This document shows positions 21,553 through 31,991 of a DNA stretch of 64,000 bases, piece after piece; position 1 is the first letter of the stretch, and each line of letters opens with the position of its first letter. Where the stretch lies: positions 8,774,034 to 8,838,033 of the forward strand of contig CM036244.1 in NCBI GenBank assembly GCA_020698575.1, given 5' to 3'. The notes under the pieces were generated by a model. It worked only from the letters and a program-made list of their open reading frames with translations, was not told the DNA's origin and searched no databases. A program made the position numbers and the translations under genes. The stretch comes from Bostrychus sinensis. Taxonomy: Eukaryota > Chordata > Actinopteri > Gobiiformes > Eleotridae.

Positions 21553-22925
21553 GTATCATTAAAGGTGCCAAAAACATGCTTTTTTCTGGCTTTTTGAAAT
21601 AGTTTTGGACACCTTTGCATTAGTATTTCACATTTTATAACTTCAAATGATGCATTTGTGTGGAAAACGTCTTCTGTTGGGGAGCTGTTGTAACCGAGGG
21701 TTGGGGTAATGGTCCCCTATTTAAAACTGCTCAGAGAAGTCTGGCTTAAAAAGTTGTTTTTTTTTTTGTTTTGTTTTTTTTTTTTTTTTAGTATTAGCAT
21801 TAAAATCATTTCTATAATAACTGAGCAGATAAAAGTGTGAGCCAGATGCAGAGAACTACTGGTTTAGCCTGGGAAACCAAATAATTTAAATCACAGCAAC
21901 GAACAGCAGCTAGCAAACTTGTCTTTTACAACTCCATAACTCTAACAGGACTCACTGGAGGCTTTCCAGGAAGCAGCCCTGCGAGCTGGCGCCACCACGG
22001 CCCGCTCACCTTAAGCTGGGGACACACTACACGATTCTTTTGCCCGATTTTATAACGATTCACAGTTGCAGCGACTCTTTACCAGTCAACACTAGTTGCA
22101 GAGAATCGTAATCATCAGTCGGCCCTGAAATCCGTTAGTGTGTGATGTTCAAAGACTCGAGTCGTTAAGTGTGTGCGCCGCAAAAACCTGGCCTGACATC
22201 AGTCCCAAGCAATCAAACATGTTTGAATTTTAAAGCCGACTCTGGACACACTCCTGTAGTGTGGGCTGTTTACAAATCCAACTGGGAATTCATGGAGTCC
22301 AGCGGCCGATGAAAAACAGTTGATGGGACACAGGAAATAGCGTCAGGACGCAGACGAAGCAACAGGAAGCAGCGGGAAAATATAAGCGGAAATTTGAAGA
22401 AGAAAACATAAACAATCATGGCAAACACCGAAGAAAGTTGAGCGCTACCCAAGCGAAACTAGATACATAGCCGTTTTTTCTTTCCCTTTTTCCAAACAGA
22501 TAACTGCGCACACAACGGCAACAGCGACCCAGGTAGCTCCATGTTTGTTTACTATTTAGTTCTCGCGAGTTCCCCGCCAGAGTTTGCTGCGTTTGTTTGG
22601 CGTCAGTTGCAGTTACAGATCTTGTAGTGTGTGAGGCGCAGTCGTTAAATGTGTGAGCCCCAGTCTTTCAGTCATCAGAACTAAATCTGCTGAAACCAGT
22701 CGTTAGTGTGTGCTCCTGGTCTTTTCAGAATCTGTAACGACTGAGAAAATCGTGTAGTGTGTCCCCAGCTTTAAACACCCGCGCCACGAAACTACTTTAA
22801 ATTTGCAAAGAACGCTTGGATCAGCTGTCTGTCGCCCCCTGCTGGCAATGGTGAGAAATAGACATAGCATAAAATGGCTAATTAGCACTGCTATTAGCAA
22901 CATGAGGCTAACAGATAGATAGATG
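21553..22925 (+). repeat. Dispersed repeat family C, copy 2, split by a Harbinger element
   Basis: Left part begins CATTAAAGGTGCCAAAAACA, then GAAATAGTTTTGGACACC and TTTGCATTAGTATTTCA. The right part after 22773 has GAACGCTTGGATCAGCTGTC, TCGCCCCCTGCTGGCAATGG and GAGGCTAACAGATAGATAGA. Relative to copy 1 it also carries ~330 extra bases (21680-22010), including a T run near 21750-21790. Confidence 0.6.
22014..22770. mobile_element. PIF/Harbinger-like non-autonomous element, 757 bp
   Basis: Perfect terminal inverted repeats of at least 23 bases, starting AGCTGGGGACACACTACACG and ending in the exact inverse. TTA flanks both sides (22011-22013 and 22771-22773), the PIF/Harbinger target duplication. 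Sub-terminal GTTAGTGTGTG / CGTTAGTGTGTGC motifs repeat inside. No transposase is encoded. It interrupts repeat family C and is therefore younger. Confidence 0.9.
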
Positions 22926-22934
22926 CTTCGTAGT

Positions 22935-23745
22935 GACGGCAGTTTAAGCGCTGAAATGATCAGAACGAGTCTATTTAGAGCCGTGAGACCGAGTGTTTTC
23001 AGCTCAGGACAAGAGGACGGCCTCAGCTCACAGGATTACTGCATCAGCCTTCTCATTTACAACTATCAGACAATGGAATCAGCTCCCAGACAGTCTGAAG
23101 TTGTCTATAGATCTTCGTCTTTTTCCTCAAAACTTTAAAAAACATATTCTCAATAATCAACCGTGCCAACATAAGTCGAACTAACACTGCGTTTACCTGT
23201 ATTCATCATTATTCACTACTAATAACTTGTATTTGTAAGTACTTTTATCAATTATGAATTTTTTATTTATTTTATTTGACCTTTATTTAAACAGGAAATA
23301 TCCCATTGAGATTAAGAACCTCTTTTTCAAGGGAGTCCTGGCCAAGAGGCAGCAGCAAACACAAAACACAGTTACATATTTACACAGATAAGACATAAAA
23401 GTTTAAAAACATTATGAAAAACAAGTGCAGGTTGTGGAATTGGTCTCAAAAGCTCTCAGTTTGGATTTAAAAGTGCTCAAAGAAATTAAATTAGTTAGTT
23501 TCCAGTCTTTATTAATTAATTAAGGCTAAAATGCCTTTTTAAGCTTGGTAACATAGTAAGTATTTAACTATGAATTAATATTAAGTTTTGTATTCTGTAA
23601 TGTTGTATTTCTTGTGCTTACCTGCCCAGGAACTGCAGATGGAAAGTAGCTTGTAGCTAAATCTGGTACAAAGCATCTCTTTTCTTGTGAAATGTATTTG
23701 TACTTGGTCCCTGACAAGAATAAACTAAACTAAACTAAAATCAAA
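22935..23745 (+). mobile_element. LINE 3' end (jockey/CR1-like) with nested insertion
   Basis: The coding end (22985-23184) reads ...TTIRQWNQLPDSLKL... and ...FKKHILNNQPCQH, the C-terminal WN.LP-type motif and CxH-like end of this LINE group. The 3' UTR runs to 23745 with CTGCCCAGGAACTGCAGATG, AAATCTGGTACAAAGCATCT and a tail AATAAACTAAACTAAACTAA. It is interrupted at 23261-23565. The catalytic region is absent. Confidence 0.7.
23261..23565 (-). mobile_element. Retroposon nested in LINE 3' UTR, 305 bp
   Basis: Flanked by AATTATGAATT (23250-23260) and AACTATGAATT (23566-23576), an 11-base duplication with one mismatch. Starts TTTTATTTATTTTATTTGAC, then CCTTTATTTAAACAGG, CCCATTGAGATTAAGAACCT and AAGGGAGTCCTGGCCAAGAG. 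The same family is at 48476-48600. The A/T-rich end at 23261 would be its 3' tail, so it lies on the minus strand. Confidence 0.75.
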
Positions 23746-24908
23746 CATGTGTGAATGAAGCAAAATACTACTCCAGGTCTGTTATTGAGGTGGAAACAAC
23801 ATTATAACATGGTTAAAAGCAAAAAAAAAAGTCAGTTTAGCCCAATAGGGGATCTTTAAACACACACCTTGCTAAATTCTATCCATGAAATAACCCTACA
23901 TCAGCCCAAGACTCTTTTTCTAATACAAAACACATGAACAATTGCATTTTAATTTAAAAAAATACATTTTGAAATATTCCAAAGCAAAATGCCAGCTGTA
24001 AAATCACTGTTGTCCATGCTTTGTCTCACCCAACTCTTAACAAAAACATGTAATGAGTGCAGCAGATGGATCTTAAACATGTTTGATGGCACGCAGTGGA
24101 GCAGCTGTTGAGCTGGAGACTGCTCACCATTGATTCAGTTTTGGTCCAGCCACATTTGGACCGGCATCTGTCCACATTAACATCAAGGATTTAGTGGAAA
24201 AGTCACACAACGGGACACCGCTCTGGGCAACTTTTGGTTTGGGAGCCAAAAAGACAAGAAAAGCTGACAATATGAAGGATAATTAGTTGAGTTAGTGTTG
24301 ATTTCTGCTTGTCTAGACTGTTTTAACCAAATGCTGCATCCAAAATCTGCTTTTTCTCTCTGTCACAACAGTGTGCACTACTACAATGTGTCTACTACTA
24401 CCAAAGTACAATCGCATGTATTTTGTATCTTGCTCATTATCCTTATACTGAAATAAGAAGTATAACGCTTACCTCTTGTCACACTTTTCATAGGATATTT
24501 ATTATTTTATGAAGCTAAATCTCCTGCTTCAGCAACTTTGTTTTGAGCCAAAAGGTCAAACATAATTCACGGTGCATCTGCTCACGATCACACTGAATAA
24601 TTAACTCAGTGAAACAGATTTTACACTGACCATAAGAAATATTGAAATATAGATTCAGTTTTTGTTTCAGTATTAACCTTTTATGAAGCTTGCTCTACTT
24701 AAATATATAATACATGACATTTTCTACCACAGCAAAGACATATTCCCTCCTTTTTATTACCCTGTCCAAGAAAGTTATAGTTTTGCTGGTGTTTGTTTGT
24801 TTATCTGTTGGTTTGTTGGTCCGTTAGTGAGAAGACAACTCCAGATGTAATGGTTTGTGTGAGAATTTGTATGAAATTTTCAGCAAAGGTCATCTTAAAA
24901 ATGTACAT
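23746..24908. other. Intergenic DNA, no gene seen
   Basis: 23750-23850 has family B-like blocks (AATGAAGCAAAATACTACTC, GAGGTGGAAACAACATTATA). 24000-24270 looks unique, with GAGTGCAGCAGATGG and GACACCGCTCTGGGCAACTT. No coding signal. Confidence 0.4.
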
Positions 24909-25634
24909 ACACTCGTTACCTTAGAGACCCGTTTGGGACCTCTCATATCTCAATATAGCTATAAAAATGTCAAATATTAATTTTTTTTTTTACTTTTTTC
25001 GCATGAAATCCTTTCTACTACTTCAGCCCTAACCATAGATATGAAGTTTATTTTCATTTATTAATAATTTATATGTTTTTATGACCATTTTGTCATCAAA
25101 AATCCTGTTATTTTAGATGACAAAAACACAAAATGTGCCATTTTATCCAAAAATGAGTTGCAGAGTGGATCACTTGGGGTAAAGTTATTAGAGCCTTCAC
25201 TAAGTCAATAATTAATAACATTGGTTTTGATGCATTTTTATTTTTGGAGCAAGGACAGATTATTGAAGAAACTTACACTCGTTACCTTAGAGACCCGTTT
25301 GGGACCTCTCATAAAATAGCTATAAAAATGTCAAATATAATTTTTTTTTTACTTGTTTCGCATGAAATCCTTTCTACTACTTCAGCCCTAACCATAGATA
25401 TTAAATTTATTTTTATTTATTAATAATTTATATGTTTTTATGGCCTTTTTGTCATCAAGAACCCAACTTTTTTAGATGGCAAAAACACAAAATATGCTCT
25501 ATTATCCAAAAATGAGTTGCAGAGTGGATCACTTGGGGTGAAGTTATTAGAGCCTTCACTAAGTCAATAATTAATAACAACATTGGTTTTGATGCATTTT
25601 TATTTTTGGAGCAAGGACAGATTATTGATTGATT
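24909..25634. repeat. Tandem duplication of a 366-base unit
   Basis: ACTCGTTACCTTAGAGACCC occurs at 24911 and 25277, 366 bases apart. The sequence after each is alike through GGGACCTCTCAT, TTTCTACTACTTCAGCCCTA, ATGAGTTGCAGAGTGGATCA, GAGCCTTCACTAAGTCAATA and GGAGCAAGGACAGATTATTG. Only scattered substitutions and small indels separate the copies. The unit encodes nothing recognisable. Confidence 0.9.
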
Positions 25635-25790
25635 ATTGCTCAGAATGGCCATGCCAGAAAATACAGGCTTACTGAAACAGGCATAAATGAAACAAAACAT
25701 TACTCCAGGTATGTTTTTGATGAGGAAAAAACATTATAAAATAGTAGAAAGCTCATAAAAGTTTATTTTGTGGCACAAATATTTGTTTAA
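25635..25790. repeat. Dispersed repeat family B, partial copy 3
   Basis: CAGAATGGCCATGCCAGAAA, TACAGGCTTACTGAAACAGG, ACTCCAGGTATGTTTTTGAT and AGTAGAAAGCTCATAAAAGT align with the second half of the family (compare 14020-14095 and 46700-46770). Its first half is missing, having been replaced by the tandem duplication. Confidence 0.6.
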
Positions 25791-25847
25791 ATAACCATAT
25801 GAAAGACTATGAAAAAAATGAACATAAACACTAAATAGTATTCAATT

Positions 25848-26110
25848 CAGTTCAGTTTATTTGCCACAAACCACACTGGAAAATAATTGCATGAGCTCAA
25901 GTGCACCTTCAAAATTAGCAAACAAAACATAAAAACGGGGTTAAACCATAGACACATAAAATAAGCATAAGACATAAGACACAGGTATGAATAAATACCT
26001 CTAAATACAGCGATAAAAGATCTAATAAAAGATGTTTTTAAATCTTTTTAGTGTTTTCACTTGTGCAAACTTAACAAAGTTTGTGTCTTAGCTCTTGTCT
26101 GCTTCTCCAA
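25848..26110 (-). repeat. Probable retroelement 3' end
   Basis: Begins ATTCAATTCAGTTCAGTTTA, an end similar to that of repeat R1 (2685, 33855), and continues AT-rich with ACAAAACATAAAAACGGGGT. The rest does not match R1, so it is probably a different retroelement with a similar tail. Confidence 0.4.
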
Positions 26111-26146
26111 ACTGGTTGGTAACAGGTCAGTATTGAAATTCCCCTT

Positions 26147-26441
26147 TAAAGGTGCTATCAGCAGTAATTTTTTTTTTTTATATTTCACAAAAATTACTCA
26201 CACATGTGCCAAGATATGAGGTAAACCTGTCTAAATCAAATATTAGGTTTACTGATAACAATGGTACAGTTGATTTATTAAGAATTAAAAATATATTTTG
26301 CATAATGGCCAAGATGTTTTTATTTACATTTTTTGTTTTGATTCTAAAACTGCATCACTGATCGTCCAATCAGAAAAGAAACCATTGTTTTGATTTAGAC
26401 TGCAGTACCTGTTTCAAACCAGTAGGAGCACTTACCTTTAA
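26147..26441. mobile_element. TTAA-flanked short element
   Basis: Left end TTTAAAGGTGCTATCAGCAG, right end the inverse of CTTAAAGGTAAGTGCTCC. Both termini are TTAAAGGT with TTAA at the edge. This fits the TTAA target of piggyBac or Kolobok-type elements. No coding capacity. Confidence 0.5.
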
Positions 26442-27020
26442 GACAACACATCCTGGACAATAATGCATCAGACATATTCGTTTATTTAAAGTTTGATGTC
26501 TCTAATCACCCTGCCATAACTTTGTAAACAGTGGTTTGCAAGCACTCTGCAGGTTTTAAATTTAAATACTAAATGTGTCAGAATTACATTTAGAGTTATC
26601 AGGTACATTTTGTCATAATTAGCACTTAAGATGTTTTCTATTTAGGAAAGCGTAGCAGCATCAGGAGTGTTAATTTGATTTCCATTCCATCTGCTTTTAG
26701 GAAAGTGTGAGAAAGTAGACAAACAAGATGGAGGGGTGAGTCTGTATGTAAACACTTTATATTTAAAACTATGGAAACTATGAGTAGTAGTAGTGGTGGT
26801 AGTAGTAGTAGTAGTAGTAGTATTAATCCAGCCACATGGAGTCACAAGCTAATGTACCTTTTGTGCTGGTCCCAAGCCTGGATAAATGAAGTATACACAC
26901 TAGGAGGCAGATGCATCTTAAGTGAAAGTACTAGTAGAAGTAGAAGCAGAGGAATTTTAATGCATATTCACAACATGTTTTTGTTTATATAATCTATATG
27001 CTTTATGGATTGCAACAGTG
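26442..27020. repeat. Intergenic DNA with an (AGT)n microsatellite
   Basis: 26780-26824 is an AGT/GGT trinucleotide run. Frames crossing it (26638-26845, 26771-26992) encode only serine, threonine or leucine runs and are not genes. Confidence 0.7.
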
Positions 27021-27029
27021 CCTGCCCCT

Positions 27030-27410
27030 CTCTGGTGCTGGAAGGAAATTCCCATTCATTTTTCCCATAGACTTTTCGAGAAAAAAAAAAAAAAAAAAAA
27101 AAGAAGAAGAAAAAGCGTATATTAAGAGTTTCTAAGCTCAGCAGAGAATAAACAGCTCTGTGGTAACTCATGATGTTAACAAGATTAATTTCTATCAAAA
27201 AGATGAACAAAAGCTTGAAAATTCAGCAAAATTAATTTGTAATAATAATATTCAGATGCGCATTTATAGCCAAAGTAATAATAATTTCATGGCCATGAGT
27301 TTCCACAGAGCTGAGCCTCCCTCGAGCCGTTGAACTTTTAATATACGGATTTTTCAAAAAGTCAATGGGAAAAATGAATGGGAATTTTACTTCCGGAACC
27401 AGACGTGGCC
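27030..27410. mobile_element. Fold-back element with inverted arms
   Basis: Left arm (27034-27175): GGAAGGAAATTCCCATTCAT, TTTTCCCATAGACTTTT, then after an A run GCGTATATTAAGAGTTTC and CAGCTCTGTGGTAACTCATG. The inverse of the right arm (27290-27400) reads GGAAGTAAAATTCCCATTCA, TTTTCCCATTGACTTTTT, CCGTATATTAAAAGTT and CAGCTCTGTGGAAACTCATG. The A run at 27079-27101 has expanded in one arm only. No coding capacity. Confidence 0.7.
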
Positions 27411-28554
27411 ATTTAACGTTCGATCCCATTCATTTCTATGTAAAATAAAAATAATAATTTAGACATTTCTGGGCAGCCGTAACAGATGGTTGTTGTTTAT
27501 ATATTTATTTAAAATGACTCTGAATCAATATAATCCAGATCTGAGTCAGTACCAGTTGCTAAAGTTAACTTATAAAAGTAAGATTTGTGGTGTTTGATTA
27601 ATTAAATCTGAACAAACAATGTTAAACTATTGTGGTCTGACACATTTCTGTTTCTATTTGTCCTGCGTAACATTGAAATTAAGAAATGTAAATTATGTAG
27701 CCTTTAGCTTGTATGCTAATCATAGATGCTAATTGCTACGTTAAATAAAATGGCTAATTGTCCACACACTTGCTAATGTTATTAAACCAGGCTCTGATAT
27801 TACTCACATGTGGCAGAGTGGTTGTCATTTGCCAAACCTGTATTGATTATTCATAATTTGGGATGTTTGATGGCTAGCGCTAATTTCTCCATTAAAAATG
27901 TATCATCTTTTTAAACTTCCAGTACCAGTCTTTGGAGCACAGATGTTCTGTTTACAAACACAAGAAGGGCCTATACCTTTAACATCACAGTAACGTAATG
28001 TAAATGTTTTTCTCATTTTTTCTCTGAAACTAGTTCTATGTACAGCTGTAGCGCCATCTACTGGCACAAAGTGATATAAAACAGAACTGTCCCTCCAGGA
28101 AAATTAAAATGGGATCATCCTGGCACCTGTGAGTGGGTGAGCATTTACCCCTCAAAGTTGATGTGGTAGTAACAGAAATAATCAGGACGTAAGGATTTGA
28201 GTGAGATTAACCAAGGCCAAACTGTGATGGCTTAAGAGCAGTGTTTCCCAACCAGGGGTACGGGGACCCCAAGGGCACGTGAGCACTTTACAGGGAGTAC
28301 TTGGAATTATTTCATAACAATAAAGAAAATATTTGCATTCTTTTCATAATGAACTTTTGAAACTTGTGAAAGATGAGTAAAAATGATTCATTAAAAGGAG
28401 GTGAAAATACTAGAAATATTATTTGAACAGGCCTTTTATGAAGCTTGTTTCAAAGGAAGTTATTTAAATTGGTATTTTGTCAGTTAGTTTTGTCAAAAAT
28501 ATAGTAAAATAAGTAAATGTAATATAAGTTTATATATGTTGTATATGTTATATA
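27411..28554. other. Intergenic DNA with a hAT-like terminus
   Basis: 28243-28275 reads CAGTGTTTCCCAACCAGGGG then TACGGGGACCCC, a typical hAT-family left end, but no partner end was found. 27700-27990 ends GGGCCTATACCTTTAA and may be a further TTAA-type element. No gene. Confidence 0.4.
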
Positions 28555-28556
28555 TA

Positions 28557-29308
28557 CAGTGAAGCCCGAAATTATTCATACCCCTGGCAAATTCTGATTT
28601 AAAGTTACTTTCATTCAACCAGCAAGTTTTTTTTGACCGGAAATAGTATAGTATAGTATAGTATAGTATAGTATAGTATATGGTTTATTTATACAGGGAC
28701 AACGCACAACAATACATTAATCTCGAGAAAATCACAAGGAGAGACGCTTGGTGCCAGGTTCTAGCAAAGCGCTAATTTCCACCTGTAGTCCATGAACAGG
28801 TTGATGTTATATAAATAAATAACAGAGATTGTTGATTAATGATAATTAGACTAGTCAGTAAATAACAGCAACACATACAACAACATAGATCAAACACAGG
28901 ATCAATCTACCAACATTACACTCAAACCACTCCAACATCCAACCTTTTACTCGCACACACACACACACCCACTGTCACTCACTCTGTCAAGAGTTACAAT
29001 ACAGTCACACACACATACACACTTTGGTTTAGGCATAGCGACATGCATCCACACACATTTATCACTAATGAGTACACACTTGTTTTGAAAATAGCCATTC
29101 CTTTGTCAGGCGTGCAAACAAATGACACAGGCTTCTCCCAAAAGATAATAAGACGATGTACAAGAGGTATCATTGTGGAAAAAAAATATTTCTCAGCTTT
29201 TTTTTTTTTTTTTTTTTTTACATTTGAACAAAAAGTGGCATGTTGGTTGAATGAAGGTAACATTAAGTCAGAATTTGCCAGGGATATGAATAATTTCGGG
29301 CTTCGCTG
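28557..29308. mobile_element. Tc1/mariner-type non-autonomous element, split by a LINE
   Basis: After TA (28555-28556) the left end reads CAGTGAAGCCCGAAATTATT then CATACCCCTGGCAAATTCTG. The inverse of the right end reads CAGCGAAGCCCGAAATTATT, CATATCCCTGGCAAATTCTG. Arms are about 65 bases. The right TA is mutated to TG. Central sequence ATGACACAGGCTTCTCCCAA and AAGAGGTATCATTGTGG is known to me from fish Tc1-like elements. Interrupted at 28645-29119. A T run sits at 29194-29219. Confidence 0.8.
28645..29119 (-). mobile_element. LINE 3' end nested in a Tc1-type element
   Basis: Inserted between two copies of AAAT (28641-28644 and 29120-29123) that restore the Tc1 line GGAAAT-GACACAGG. On the minus strand: UTR sequence with GGACTACAGGTGGAAATTAG, GTTGTGCGTTGTCCCTG, then a tail of repeated ACTAT units (the TATAG run at 28645-28680). 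CA repeats lie near 28957. Only the 3' end of the LINE is present. Confidence 0.75.
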
Positions 29309-30339
29309 TGTTATATTTTATTTAATTTTATTGTATTATATTATTTTGGTATGTACTGTTATTTTAAATGGATTTTATTTGTATCTTGTATCTTGAATTT
29401 AAAAAAAATGCTGGAAAATTAGCTTTTATAATAAAGTAAGTATAAAACGTCTTTAAACCAATAAGCATATTAGGCAGGTGGTCATAATGTTATGCCTGAT
29501 CAGTGTAATTTCTCGTTTTAATCGCAGGTGACTTTGCTCTAACTTTCTGAGTCGTGTGTTTTATTTAAAGGTTGCAGGTGAATCTCGGGTTCATTACTCA
29601 TCGTCACTGTGAGGAAATTGGCTTTGATAAAGGTTGTTTTAAATGAGTCTGACCCAGGATATCTGCAGTAAAGTCACCTTATGAACACATGATTAAAGAC
29701 ATTATTACTGTACAGCTTTGCATGGCTTCACATGTGGGATAAGATTTAGTCAGGTCCATTGTTGAATGTATTTACCACAAACTATAGAGCAATTTTAGTA
29801 TCTGTAAATATCATTAAGCATGGAAAAAGGTGCAAAAAGTTAGATAATAGCCGCCAAAATATTGCAAATTATGAATCAGCAGGATGGCTGTGTAATGTCA
29901 GTGCTTGGGTAAGGAACTCAGTAACTTTTGACCTTACGTAAACTGTTTTGGAGTCAGTGTGATGGTTAAATGAGTTGTTGTGGGGTAAATGAAGCGTGCG
30001 ACATTGCCCCCTGGTGTCTCTGAGCTGAAAGTGACACTTGCCACAGTGAGCGCCATCAACCCGGAGTCACAGAAGTCTCGGGTCTCGTGAGAAAGCGGCA
30101 CATCCCGGTTAGCAAAACAACAAGCTAGCAGTGGCTTTATATCTCGATTTTTGTCGTTCCAGAGCGAATAAATGGAAGAAAAAACTTTGTACAGATACAC
30201 AGAGGGGAAATGAAAGGCCTTGTGAGTGTTTACGATAGTGCTTTACTCCGAACTGTAGGGGGAGCTGTACTGAGTTACTGAGTTCAGCATTTAATGGAGT
30301 GATTAGCATCTGAGCTATGGGCTACATACTAAAGTCAGT
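29309..30339. other. Intergenic DNA, no gene seen
   Basis: Mostly AT-rich; 30000-30120 is GC-richer (CATTGCCCCCTGGTGTCTCT, GAAGTCTCGGGTCTCGTGAG). Short frames only. Confidence 0.4.
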
Positions 30340-30347
30340 GAATTAGG

Positions 30348-31140
30348 CAGTGGTGGAAGAAGTACACAATTTCTTTACTAAAGTAAAAGTACAGAAAAAA
30401 GAGCAAATATTTACTTAAGTAAAAATAAAAGTGTCATCTAAAAGTTTCTACTTGAGTAAAAGTATTAAAGTACTCACTTTTAAATGTACTTGTGAGTAAA
30501 AAAGTAAAAGTATTTGGCACAGACTCAACTCAATTTTGCTGAAAAATTGTGCTGATTACTAAAGAAATGAACAAACTGCTGCAGTAGAAGAGACTGAATC
30601 TGTCGCTGAGCTCTTCTGCCTTTATTATTCTGATGTTTCTAAAGAAGTACTACTTTACTGAATTATTTTATATTTGAGTACTGTGTCTCTAAATGGTAAA
30701 AGGTCACATTTATATAGTGCTTTTCTACCTCTATGGGTACTCAAAGTGCTTTACATCAAGGAACCATTCACCCATTCACACTCACATTCATACACCAGAG
30801 TGCACAGACACTGGAGGCAAGGTGGGGTAAGTGTCTTGCCCAAGGACACAACGACAGTATGCACTGGTGGGAGAGAGGTTTGAACTGCCAACCTTTTGGT
30901 TATTGGACAAGCGGCTCTACCAACTGAGCTACTGCCTCTCCACTCTACAATGAAGTTACGACAAAAAACAAACAAACATGATTTTAAACCAAAATACAAC
31001 CAATAACCAACTTAGAAATGTAATGTAGTTAGAATGATGTTAGAAATGTATGTTTGTAAAATTTACTCAAGTAGCGATACCTGAAAAATGTACTTAAGTA
31101 AAGTAACTAAGTACTTTTACTTTGGTACAGTCCACCACTG
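30348..31140. mobile_element. Non-autonomous hAT element containing a SINE
   Basis: Left end CAGTGGTGGAAGAAGTACAC and inverse right end CAGTGGTGGACTGTACC; both run into AAAGTAAAAGTAC and TACTTAAGTA motifs typical of a very common fish hAT family. Flanking GAATTAGG (30340-30347) and CAATTTGG (31141-31148) agree at 6 of 8 bases. A SINE (30694-30940) occupies the centre. Confidence 0.75.
30694..30940 (-). mobile_element. tRNA-derived SINE, minus strand, nested in a hAT element
   Basis: On the minus strand: head GGCAGTAGCTCAGTTGGTAG with A box TAGCTCAGTTGG (30931-30920), B box region GGTTGGCAGTTCAAACC (30893-30877), then TGTCCTTGGGCAAGACACTT, GAATGTGAGTGTGAATGGG and a 3' end AAAGCACTATATAAATGTGA-CC. 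This is the complete order of the pol III SINE that is fragmentary at 8465-8580. It is transcribed by RNA polymerase III and moved by a partner LINE in active lineages. Confidence 0.8.
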
Positions 31141-31148
31141 CAATTTGG

Positions 31149-31560
31149 TTTCTTTATTTTACACTACACTTGATACAATGTAATTACAACGTAACTGCAA
31201 TGTAACAAAGTATAATAACAAAAACTTATGGTTTTGTTTTGTTTTCTTTTTTCTTTTTTGTTTTGTTTTTTGTTTTGTTTTTTTGTGATAAACATTTTTA
31301 TTAGCATTTTTGAGGATGGGGGGGTAGGTAAACATAGGACCATCACTGCGATCAGAAAACAGAGATTAATCTAGCACAGATGAAAAACATTGAGGTAAAG
31401 ATTGCTGTCAGTATTACATTTTATAATACAGAGATACAGATACAAACAGAAGCTCATTATAGTTAATAGCTCACCCCAGCAACTCCCCCCTGACCCCTAT
31501 CCCTTTTTCTTCCCAAACCCACCCATTCAGGACCCCCCTGACCCGTTATGGGGTTAGGGA
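31149..31560 (-). mobile_element. Probable L1-like LINE 3' UTR with A-rich tail
   Basis: On the minus strand, a G-rich block (AACGGGTCAGGGGGGTCCTG, GGGGTCAGGGGGGAGTTGCT) is followed by CTGTATCTCTGTATTATAAA, AATAAAAATGTTTATCAC and an A-rich tail of AAAAC units (31217-31290). This layout is typical of fish L1-type 3' UTRs. No coding part is attached. Confidence 0.5.
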
Positions 31561-31935
31561 ACTTATCTTGTACTTACATAATGGAACTTTGTGTACTTAC
31601 AGTTTCTAAGTACAAAAGCAACTTAAAAAAACTTGTCACACTGCTCTGCATATCACCACAGTGAAGCAAAAAGCACGTATTTTATTTGTACCTTGAACAC
31701 AACATGACCTTATGGAAGTACAACATAGTTACATGATTACAGATTCTTACAGATGATTACTTAGTTACTTTGTAGTTGCATTTTTTGGTACTTTCTAGAT
31801 TTTTATACTATTTTACTACTGCCTTATTAGTAGAATTAATATTATTTATGCCTATGTCTATGCTTATGTGTATGTTCATCAAGATATCTTTGGTCACACG
31901 GGTTATTTTCAGTAAATCTATGTAAACTACTGGAG

Positions 31936-31937
<2 letters not shown>

Positions 31938-31991
<54 letters not shown>

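Noticed and set aside
30870..30940. tRNA gene suggested by A and B boxes
   Set aside because: The sequence continues into a SINE body and does not fold as a full tRNA; similar SINE heads occur at 36141 and 49384.
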